Assembly: GCF_900113865.1 (NCBI RefSeq)
Contig: NZ_FOQY01000002.1
Coordinates: 124,001-188,000, forward strand
Length of the DNA stretch: 64,000 bases
Direction of reading: 5' to 3'
Source: Streptosporangium canum
GTDB lineage: Bacteria; Actinomycetota; Actinomycetes; Streptosporangiales; Streptosporangiaceae
Shown: positions 15,735 through 22,866 of the stretch, piece after piece
Numbering within the stretch: position 1 is the stretch's first letter
Layout of the letters: the number at the start of each line of letters is the position of its first letter
Notes under the pieces: generated by a model
Told to the model about the DNA's origin: nothing
Seen by the model: the letters and a program-made list of their open reading frames with translations, nothing else
The model's database searches: none
Program-made: the position numbers and the translations under genes

Positions 15735-16733
15735 ATGACGCAAGACCACACCGTGCAGGTCCCATCCGAGACGCCCGGCCGCGCAGGGGCGCAGGTCGCG
15801 CCGGTGGCCACGTCCATCTTCGTCAACGGGCGGTTCCCCCGCAGACGCGGACTGATCATCCTGGTCAGTGCTCTGGTGGGCTTCCTGCTGACCATCGTCT
15901 GGTCGGCCGAGTTCGTCGATCAGACGATCGGCGACAACGTCGCCAACACGCTGCTCGGGCACGACGCGAAGGAGACGCCGATCGCCGGTATCGCCGCCGG
16001 TATCGCGTTCGCCTTCGTCAGCGGGCTCGCCGGCTCGTTCACGGCCTGCAACATCGCCGCGTTCGGCGCGGTGGCCCCCATGCTGGGCAACGTCGGCAGC
16101 CGGTGGGGCCGTCTGGCCCACGCGCTGAAGCCGCTGGGCCGGCTGTCGATCGGCATGATCACCGTGTCGGCCGTCTACGGCGCGATCGTCGGGTTCGTGG
16201 GCACGAGCATGCCGCAGTTCTCCACCGCGCAGAACACGCCCGGAACGCTCTCGCCGCGAGGCATCCAGTCGATGGTGGTCTATGGCGTGATCGGGCTGGT
16301 GATGCTCTACCTGGGGCTGGCCGCGCTCGGCGTGGTGCGTGACCCGTTCGCCCGTATCTCCCGGCGCTTCCCCAACGCGCCGATGGTGTTCATGGGCGCG
16401 TTGATCGGCGGGTTCCTGATCGGGCGGCCGTTCGCCCTGTTCAGGCAGATGTTCCGGGACGCGGCCGAGAGCGGCAACCCCCTGTACGGCGCGGCGGCCT
16501 TTGTCCTGCAGTCGCTCGGCAACATCGTCATCATGACGGTGCTGTTCCTGATCCTGTCGTTCGTCGCGGGCAGCCGGCTGCAGCGGTGGCTGACGGCCAA
16601 GCCGAGCCGGATCGCGGTCCTGACGGCATCGTCCCTGATCGTCGCCGGGGTGTTCACCTTCCTGTACTGGGACGTGCGGATGCTCGCCCGGCGAGAGATC
16701 ATCCCGTGGTACCCGACGGCACCGTGGTCGTGA
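15735..16733 (+). CDS. Polytopic membrane protein, CcdA/DsbD-like
   Basis: 332 residues with about six to seven transmembrane segments. ATG at 15735 is chosen because GAGGAG (15723-15728) is spaced six bases before it; an ATG two codons upstream overlaps that site. Residues near 85-100 contain GSFTACNIAAFGAV, resembling the cysteine-containing GxxxPC segments of CcdA/DsbD thiol-disulfide transporters but with only one cysteine. Transfer of electrons across the membrane is therefore unproven. A transport or cytochrome c maturation-like role is possible. Confidence 0.65.
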   Translation: MTQDHTVQVPSETPGRAGAQVAPVATSIFVNGRFPRRRGLIILVSALVGFLLTIVWSAEFVDQTIGDNVANTLLGHDAKETPIAGIAAGIAFAFVSGLAGSFTACNIAAFGAVAPMLGNVGSRWGRLAHALKPLGRLSIGMITVSAVYGAIVGFVGTSMPQFSTAQNTPGTLSPRGIQSMVVYGVIGLVMLYLGLAALGVVRDPFARISRRFPNAPMVFMGALIGGFLIGRPFALFRQMFRDAAESGNPLYGAAAFVLQSLGNIVIMTVLFLILSFVAGSRLQRWLTAKPSRIAVLTASSLIVAGVFTFLYWDVRMLARREIIPWYPTAPWS

Positions 16734-16787
16734 CCCGCGTCCGCGCCACGGTCCCGGCCCGGTCACGCCGCGGAGGGCCGCGCGCGG

Positions 16788-17213
16788 GTGAGGAGTGGTT
16801 TGCCGCAGGCAGGCGGAGCCGTCATGCGGTGTACGGCCGAGCACCACGCGGCCGAGCGCGCCCAGGGTGACACCACGACCCTGCGCCGCGACTCCGCCGC
16901 GATGGTCCGTGACCAGGTCGGCCCGGCCCTGGCGGCCGGCGTCGACCCGGCCTCGCCGCAGGCCGGTCCGATCGTCGCGGCGGTCACGGCCCAGTACGCG
17001 CACGTCTTCGGCTGTCCTGACGACGCCGGTCTCCGGGACCGGCTGCTGACCCGGCTGGAGACCGCGAACGACCCCCGCAGGGATCAGTACCTCCAACTGC
17101 TCGCAGTGATCAACGGCTGGCCGGCCCCGGGGAGCCTGGCGCCGGTGTTCGACTGGTTCATCCAGGCCCTGCGTGCCCAGGCGACCGCCCGCGAGGCCGT
17201 CCGGCGCGGCTGA
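16788..17213 (+). pseudogene. Remnant of a MerR-type regulator, effector domain only
   Basis: A 141-codon ORF from GTG whose C-terminal half (QYLQLLAVINGWPAPGSLAP then VFDWFIQALRA) resembles the effector-binding tail of actinobacterial MerR-family regulators. No N-terminal helix-turn-helix is present and only 54 bp separate it from the preceding gene, so the DNA-binding half is missing. It could still be an expressed stand-alone domain; an internal ATG at 16824 is an alternative start. Confidence 0.5.
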
Positions 17214-17384
17214 TCTGATCCGCTCGCGGCGGTGACGTGTCGACAAGCGCCGGTGCCGGGCCGAGGGCGAAGGCTTGCGTGCTGTCGGATTTCGACCGGT
17301 GTGAGATCGGCTCGGAGCCGGCCCGACGGCCCGGGGCCGGTCCCTCATCGCGAGGCGGACGCAACGGTGAGGTTACGGGCGCTG

Positions 17385-17816
17385 TCATGCCCCGCGCGCC
17401 GGACCTCTCAGGCCGGGGATGAGCACCGCCGCGACGACCAGGTGCATGCCGGCCAGCGTCACCGTGCTCGCGGTGCCGACGGCGCCGCCGAGCGGCCCGG
17501 CCAGCGACAGCACGAGCACCACGACCGCGATGACCGTCCAGGTCCGCCCCGGCCGTTTCAGGATCCGTTCCAGCGAGGCGAGCAGCGCCCAGCCTGCCAG
17601 CCCGGCGAGCAGGCTCGCCACGACGACCGCACCCGGCCCGACGGGCTGGACCCCTCCGTCGATCCGGACGGTCAGGTCGATTCCGGCCACCGGCCCGGCC
17701 AGCGCCCAGAGGGCGAGGGCCGCGGCCGTCGCGCCGGCCACCGTCAGCGCCCGCCGGGCGGCGCTGCCGCCGGCGCGCCCCGGTACGGCACGGGTGGGAG
17801 TGGTCTGACTGGACAC
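17385..17816 (-). CDS. DUF6069-like membrane protein
   Basis: 143 residues from the GTG at 17816, which has AGGGG about seven bases upstream. Four hydrophobic segments and the motif VGPGAVVVASLLAGLAGWAL match the DUF6069 family, a set of small four-helix membrane proteins of unknown function common in actinomycetes. It is divergent from a histidine kinase/response regulator pair, and a 22-bp palindrome in the shared intergenic region makes it the likely target of that pair. Confidence 0.7.
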   Translation of the reverse strand: MSSQTTPTRAVPGRAGGSAARRALTVAGATAAALALWALAGPVAGIDLTVRIDGGVQPVGPGAVVVASLLAGLAGWALLASLERILKRPGRTWTVIAVVVLVLSLAGPLGGAVGTASTVTLAGMHLVVAAVLIPGLRGPARGA

Positions 17817-17977
17817 GAGTTTCCCCTTTCGAAGCACGGGGCGGGCCGTCCCGCGAGCCATCCGCCGATGGTCGCCGCGGCCGGTCCCCGTCTGGTTCAC
17901 GTCCACCAGCCTCCCCGTCGCGGTGCGGTCGCCGCATCGGGCGCGCGGCGGCGGCGAGTCCGACCGCGGGAGGGCCG

Positions 17978-17999
17978 GACACCTACTTTGGTAGGTGTC
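17978..17999. promoter_or_regulatory. 22-bp palindrome between DUF6069 gene and the two-component operon
   Basis: GACACCTAC-TTTG-GTAGGTGTC, perfect nine-base arms, ending 32 bases before the kinase start codon. It is the best candidate binding site for the NarL-type response regulator encoded next door, controlling both divergent units. Confidence 0.6.
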
Positions 18000-18031
18000 G
18001 GCGCCGTGGCACCCGGAGTTACCCTTGGCCC

Positions 18032-19228
18032 GTGAACGGCGACATCTACTGCGACGCGGAGGCGGGATCCACGCGCCGGCGCGCCCTCGGGACCGGGATA
18101 CCCGCCGTGGCCGCCGTGCTCGTCGGGATGGGCGCCCTGGCCGCGCTGACGATCTGGGGCCTGTCCGACGGGCGTCCGACGGGGGAGTCGCCGGCGCTTG
18201 ACATCGCGGCCGGGGTGCTGGGATGCGTCCTGTCGCCGGTCCTGCTGTGGCGGCCGGCCATCGGCGCGCTGGGGCTCACGTTGCTGGCGACGCTGTCGCC
18301 GGCGGCCACCCCGGCGGCCACGCTGGGCGCTCTGCTGGTCGCCCAGCGGCGCGATTTCCCGGTCGCGGTCGCGGTGGCCGCGGCGGGGATCGCGGCCCAC
18401 GCGGTGCAGGGCATGTGGCGGCCGAACGGGGGGATCTCCTTCGGCTGGTGGCTGGTCCTGATCACCGTCGGGTACGGCGCGCTGGTCGGCTGGGGCGCGC
18501 TGGCCCGGGCGCGCCACGCGCTCATCGCCTCGCTGCGCGAACGCGCCCGCCGCGCCGAGGCCGAGCAGGGCCGGCGGGTGGCCGAGGGCCGGATGCTCGA
18601 GCGGACCCGGATCGCCCGGGAGATGCACGACGTGCTGGCCCATCGGCTGTCCCTGCTGGCCACATACGCGGGTGCGCTGGAGTACCGCCCGGACTCCCCG
18701 CCCGAGCAGCTCTCCCGCGCCGCCGGCGTGGTCCGCGCCGGAGCGCACCAGGCGCTCGACGAGCTCCGGGACGTGATCAACCTGCTGCGCGACGAGGACA
18801 CGGCCGAGGGTCACGATCCCGGCGGGCGGCCGCAGCCCGTACTGGCCGACCTTCCCCGGCTGGTCGACGAGTCCCGCGACGCCGGAGGGCGGGTGCACCT
18901 GCGCGACGGTGTGGTCGACCCGGACGCCCTGCCCGCCGCCGCCGGCCGGACCGCCTACCGCGTCGTGCAGGAGGGGCTGACCAACGCCCGCAAGCACGCC
19001 ACGGGCCGGCCGGTCCAGGTGAGGCTGGAGGGCCGGCCCGGCGCCCGGCTCGTGATCGACATCCGCAACCCGCTGCCGGAGGACGGAGCCGCCACGTCGA
19101 GCACCCCCGGCACCGGCACCGGCCTGGTCGGGCTCACCGAGCGGGTGCAACTCGCCGGCGGGCGGCTCGACCACGAGGTGACCGCCGGCGAGTTCCGCCT
19201 GCGCGCCTGGCTGCCATGGCCGGCGTGA
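18032..19228 (+). CDS. Sensor histidine kinase, NarL/DesK type (HisKA_3)
   Basis: 398 residues with an N-terminal membrane domain of five or six segments (to about residue 160), a coiled linker, a HisKA_3 dimerisation region with the phospho-accepting His in EMHDVLAHRLS (about residue 198) and an HATPase with GLTNARKHA (N box) and GTGTGLVGLTERV (G box). It senses an unknown membrane or envelope signal and phosphorylates the partner regulator. The two genes overlap, so they are translationally coupled. Confidence 0.9.
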   Translation: MNGDIYCDAEAGSTRRRALGTGIPAVAAVLVGMGALAALTIWGLSDGRPTGESPALDIAAGVLGCVLSPVLLWRPAIGALGLTLLATLSPAATPAATLGALLVAQRRDFPVAVAVAAAGIAAHAVQGMWRPNGGISFGWWLVLITVGYGALVGWGALARARHALIASLRERARRAEAEQGRRVAEGRMLERTRIAREMHDVLAHRLSLLATYAGALEYRPDSPPEQLSRAAGVVRAGAHQALDELRDVINLLRDEDTAEGHDPGGRPQPVLADLPRLVDESRDAGGRVHLRDGVVDPDALPAAAGRTAYRVVQEGLTNARKHATGRPVQVRLEGRPGARLVIDIRNPLPEDGAATSSTPGTGTGLVGLTERVQLAGGRLDHEVTAGEFRLRAWLPWPA

Positions 19229-19878
19229 GCCGCCCGCTGCGCGTCCTCGTCGTGGACGACGACGCCCTCGTCCGCGCCGGGCTGTCCATGATGCTCGACG
19301 GGATCCACGGCATCGCCGTGGTGGGCGAGGCCGCCGACGGCGACGAGGTGCCCGCGGCCGCTGACGCCTACGCCCCCGATGTCGTGCTCATGGACCTTCG
19401 GATGCCGCGTGTGGACGGCATCACCGCCACCCGCAGGCTACGGAGCCGCCGGCACCCGCCCGAGGTCATCGTGCTGACCACCTTCGACGCCGACGAGAAC
19501 ATCCTGCACGCGCTGCGCGCCGGCGCCGCCGGCTTCCTGCTCAAGGACACCCCGCCCGCGCAGATCGTCGAAGCGGTCCGCCGGGTCGCCGCCGGAGACC
19601 CGGTGCTGTCCCCCCGGATCACCCGCCGGCTGATGGATCGCGCCGCCGTCCAGGCCGGGGCCTACCAGCGGGCCCGCGCCGCACTGGCCACCCTCAGCCC
19701 TCGCGAGCACGAGGTGGTTCTCGCCGTGGCCCGGGGACGGACCAACGCCGAGATCGCCGAGGAGCTCTCCATGAAAGTGACCACGGTCAAGGCCCACGTC
19801 TCCCACATCCTCGGCAAGCTCGAACTCGACAACCGGACCCAGATCGCCCTGCTCGCCCACGACGCCGGGCTCGCCTGA
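19216..19878 (+). CDS. Response regulator, NarL/LuxR family
   Basis: 220 residues from ATG 19216; a GTG at 19225 that forms a GTGA overlap with the kinase stop is equally plausible. The receiver domain has VVDDD at its start, the phospho-acceptor Asp in VVLMDLRMP, Thr in VLTTF and Lys in LLKDT. The C-terminal helix-turn-helix is LSPREHEVVLAVARGRTNAE followed by IAEEL and KAHVSHILGKL. It probably binds the palindrome at 17978-17999. Confidence 0.9.
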   Translation: MAGVSRPLRVLVVDDDALVRAGLSMMLDGIHGIAVVGEAADGDEVPAAADAYAPDVVLMDLRMPRVDGITATRRLRSRRHPPEVIVLTTFDADENILHALRAGAAGFLLKDTPPAQIVEAVRRVAAGDPVLSPRITRRLMDRAAVQAGAYQRARAALATLSPREHEVVLAVARGRTNAEIAEELSMKVTTVKAHVSHILGKLELDNRTQIALLAHDAGLA

Positions 19879-20021
19879 CGCGGGGCGGGCTCTGATCCAC
19901 AATGTGTCGGTGGCGACTGTCGTGGCGGGGGCCGGCCCGCCCCTTCCTCATGACCGCGGGAGAACTTCTTCCCAACCGGCCGCTCAGGCGGCCTCTCCGA
20001 CCCTCTCGGCATGTCACACGC

Positions 20022-21320
20022 CTAACGGTCGAGAGCGGCCTGTTCACACGCGTGGTCCCGGGAGCCGCCGTCGTCGATCGGGGCGACCGCGCCGGAGGTG
20101 ACGAACCGGCGGCCGAAGGAGCGCCAGGCCGCGGCCGTGAGCACGGCCATCACCACCGCCGACGCCCAGAAGGGGCCGGTGATGCCGGTCCAGCCGGCGA
20201 TGGGCCCGCCGACCAGGGCTCCCAGCGCGGAGCCGCCGACGGCGAACATCATGTACACGCTCTGCACGCGGCCCCGCAGTTCGTCGGGCACGGCCCGCTG
20301 GCGCAGCGTGACGCTGACCGCGCCGAAGATCGAGCTGTGGACGCCGAAGGCGATCAGGACGGGCCCGGCGACCCACACCGTGGTGGCGAGCGCCAGCCCT
20401 ACGTGCGTCAGCGTCTCGATGATCAGGCCGGTCCGGAGAAGCAGCGAGTCGGAGAACCGTGCTTGGAGGCGAGGGGCGATCGTCACACCGACCAGCGAGC
20501 CCGCCGCGGACGCCGTGATGAGAACGCCGTAGCCGTACTCGTTGAGCCCGAGCCGGTCACGGCTGTAGAGCACGAGGATCGAGAAGCCCGCGATGAGCGT
20601 GACGTTCATCAGGCACAGCGCGAGGGAGAGCATCCGGATCGCCGAGTGGTTCCAGAGCCAGCGCATGCCCTCGCCGATGTCGGCGCGTACGGACCGCCGC
20701 TCGGCCGGAGCGCTCTGCCGTATCCCGCGCAGGGTGGAGATCAGTACGGCCGCCAGCACGAACGTCGCGGCGTTGATCCCGAACGGCAGCGCCGCAGCCA
20801 CCACGAACAGGGCGGCGCCCAGCGGCGGCGCGGCGAACTGGTTGACCGCGAAGAAGACGGCGTGCATGCGTGCGTTGGCGCGGGGGAGATCCTCCGACTT
20901 CACGACCATCGGGACGAGCGTCCCCGAGGCGTTGTCACCGAGGGTCTCGCACGTGCCGAGCAGGAACCCGGCGGCGTAGATGACCGGGATCGTCGCCGCG
21001 TCCCGCCACACCGCCAGCGCCAGCACGCCCACGACCAGGCCGCGGAGCACGTTGACCACCACGATCAGCCGCCGGCGGTCGAGACGATCCACATAGACGC
21101 CGCTGACCAGCGAGAACAATACCCAGGGCAGTTGCTGGACGAACACGGCCAGGCCGACCAGCACCGGATCGTCGGTGACCGAGGCGACCAGCAACGGCGC
21201 GGCGGCCGCCGCTATGCCGTCGCCGATGTTGGAGACGGTGGTGGCCGCCCACAACGTGTTGAAGTTCCTGCCGAGTCCGGCCACCTTCTGCACTCCTGTC
21301 TTTCGGATGTGGAGAAGCAT
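20022..21320 (-). CDS. MFS transporter (multidrug exporter-like)
   Basis: About 432 residues with twelve hydrophobic segments and the loop motif YVDRLDRRRLIVVVN between segments 2 and 3. A typical drug:proton antiporter of the MFS_3 type. The start is uncertain: ATG 21320, a GTG eight codons later preceded by AGGA, or a GTG at 21389 are all in frame. The first overlaps least with the DUF1801 pseudogene upstream. Substrate unknown. Confidence 0.8.
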   Translation of the reverse strand: MLLHIRKTGVQKVAGLGRNFNTLWAATTVSNIGDGIAAAAAPLLVASVTDDPVLVGLAVFVQQLPWVLFSLVSGVYVDRLDRRRLIVVVNVLRGLVVGVLALAVWRDAATIPVIYAAGFLLGTCETLGDNASGTLVPMVVKSEDLPRANARMHAVFFAVNQFAAPPLGAALFVVAAALPFGINAATFVLAAVLISTLRGIRQSAPAERRSVRADIGEGMRWLWNHSAIRMLSLALCLMNVTLIAGFSILVLYSRDRLGLNEYGYGVLITASAAGSLVGVTIAPRLQARFSDSLLLRTGLIIETLTHVGLALATTVWVAGPVLIAFGVHSSIFGAVSVTLRQRAVPDELRGRVQSVYMMFAVGGSALGALVGGPIAGWTGITGPFWASAVVMAVLTAAAWRSFGRRFVTSGAVAPIDDGGSRDHACEQAALDR

Positions 21321-21369
21321 GGCCTGCCGAGACGCGTCGCGGGGTGGTCGGAATGATGAAATACGCAAA

Positions 21370-21645
21370 TCAGCGTAGGCGGCGAGCACCGTGACACCGG
21401 GGATCCCGGGCGGGGCCGCCCTGGCCCCGCCAGAACCCGAAGGTCACGTAGGTGGAGTAGGCCTTGACGTAGCAGACCGGGGTCCTGCCCGGGGCCGGGC
21501 CCAGGCTCCACACCGTGTGCCCCTACCAGACGGCACCGGTCCCCGGCAGCGCCGCCTCGATGAGCGGCAGGAGCTCGCCGGTGATCTCGCGCTGGGACTC
21601 GGGGAGGGAGGCGAGGTAGTCCGGCACGGTGGCGAACTTGGTCAT
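21370..21645 (-). pseudogene. DUF1801-family gene broken by a premature TAG
   Basis: Begins at ATG 21645 with AAGGA eight bases upstream and reads MTKFATVPDYLASLP, typical of small DUF1801 (YdhG-like) proteins. After 40 codons a TAG at 21523-21525 replaces the codon between GAVW and GHTVW. Reading on in the same frame continues the family (VCYVKAYSTYVTFGFWRGQ) before running into unrelated sequence. The gene is therefore both interrupted and shortened at its 3' end. Confidence 0.75.
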
Positions 21646-21738
21646 GTCGATGTCCTTGCTGCTGGTGGGAGGGGTTCAGGCGGGCCGGTAGGTCAGGGGT
21701 CCCGCACCGGGCCGGTGCGGGGGGCAGGGTGCGGGCGG

Positions 21739-22407
21739 TCATGCCGTCCGGCGGAGGCGGGCGGCGGTCAGGGAGACCCAGAGCATCGCGGTGATGGCGC
21801 CGACGGCCAGGGCCAGGGACCCGGCCGTGCCACCGCTCATCGACCAGCCGTTGCCGGCCAGGAGGGCGGTGCCGGCGACGCGGGAGGCGATGGCGTGGCC
21901 GCGGTTCCCGGCGCGGCTGAAGTGGCGGCCCAGGACGTAGCAGGCGGCGATCAGGGCGATGAAGGCGATCGAGCCGGCGGCCATGTGGCCGTAGCTGTGC
22001 CAGGTGAGCGTCTCGGGCATCCCGTAGGGGGTGCCGGCGGGGAACCCGTCGGCCGGGTCCATGACGAAGACTCCCGCGGCGATCATGCCGATGCCGTTGA
22101 CCCGGACCAGCCGTGGCGCCCACCTGCCTCCGGGGGCGCCGTGCAGGGCCCGGCGCAGGCCGGCCGCCCCGGCGATGGTCAGGACGCCGGCGACCATGAA
22201 GTTGGTGATCTGCAGCCAGCCGAGGGAGCCGGTGCTCAGCAGGCTCAGCGGGTGGCGGGTCAGGTCGAAGCCCTCGCGGGTGGCGGCCTGGGTCAGCGCC
22301 ACGACCGCCCACAGGGGCCCCGCGACGGCCGCGCAGGTGAGCAGGGAGCGGGTGGCGGCCGAGGTGCCGGTGGAGGCGGTGGTGGCGGGGATCTGGATGG
22401 CGGTCAT
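21739..22407 (-). CDS. DUF998 membrane protein
   Basis: 222 residues with six hydrophobic segments. The segment FDLTRHPLSLLSTGSLGWLQ and the later FPAGTPYG are hallmarks of DUF998 proteins, whose function is unknown. ATG 22407 has AAAGG about nine bases upstream. It is divergent from the YCII/sigma operon, with a 34-bp near-palindrome in the shared 141-bp gap. Confidence 0.8.
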   Translation of the reverse strand: MTAIQIPATTASTGTSAATRSLLTCAAVAGPLWAVVALTQAATREGFDLTRHPLSLLSTGSLGWLQITNFMVAGVLTIAGAAGLRRALHGAPGGRWAPRLVRVNGIGMIAAGVFVMDPADGFPAGTPYGMPETLTWHSYGHMAAGSIAFIALIAACYVLGRHFSRAGNRGHAIASRVAGTALLAGNGWSMSGGTAGSLALAVGAITAMLWVSLTAARLRRTA

Positions 22408-22465
22408 GGCCGGTGCCTTTCGCGGGTTCGTCTTCTTCGGTTCTCACTCACTCGTCGATTCGGCG

Positions 22466-22499
22466 ATGTGACAGGGAACGCCGCCGTTACCTGTCACAT
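22466..22499. promoter_or_regulatory. 34-bp near-perfect palindrome before the YCII/ECF operon
   Basis: ATGTGACAGG pairs with CCTGTCACAT and the inner AACG with CGTT around a four-base centre, with one internal mismatch. It lies 50 bases before the YCII start and 59 bases from the DUF998 start. The form suits a dimeric repressor operator; as RNA it would be a strong leader hairpin. Confidence 0.6.
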
Positions 22500-22548
22500 A
22501 CGTTTGTTCGACGTATGGGCAGAACCCGATGGAGAAGGAGACACGGCG

Positions 22549-22866
22549 GTGCGATTCCTCATGACGAGCACGAGCGAGCAGGCGGCGGACGAGACGCTCT
22601 ACATCGAGATGGGCGAGTTCATCGAGGAGCTGACCAAGTCCGGTGTGCTGCTGGCCACCGGCGGGATGGAGCTGGAGGGCAGTCTGATCAGGTCCTCCGG
22701 CGGCGAGATCACCGTGATCGACGGCCCCTTCACCGAGGCGAAGGAGGCGGCCGGCGGGTTCGCGCTGATCGAAACCCGGTCGAAGGAGGAGGCGCTGGAG
22801 GTCTCCCGCCGCTTTTTCAAGATCTTGGGTGATGGCGAGGGGCGGATCCAGCAGATCTTCGGATGA
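22549..22866 (+). CDS. YCII-domain (DGPF) protein, ECF42 partner
   Basis: 105 residues from a GTG with GGAG upstream. It has the compact ferredoxin-like YCII fold features: MTSTSEQ at the start, the ATGG segment and the diagnostic DGPFTEAKEAAGGFALIE. DGPF proteins are almost always encoded with ECF42 sigma factors and are thought to be regulated by or partner with them. The stop overlaps the sigma gene start in ATGA. Confidence 0.85.
   Translation: MRFLMTSTSEQAADETLYIEMGEFIEELTKSGVLLATGGMELEGSLIRSSGGEITVIDGPFTEAKEAAGGFALIETRSKEEALEVSRRFFKILGDGEGRIQQIFG

Noticed and set aside
22492-22517. Possible ECF42 self-promoter before the YCII gene (TGTCAC followed by CGAC).
   Set aside because: The spacing of 11 bases does not fit the -35/-10 geometry of ECF42 promoters.
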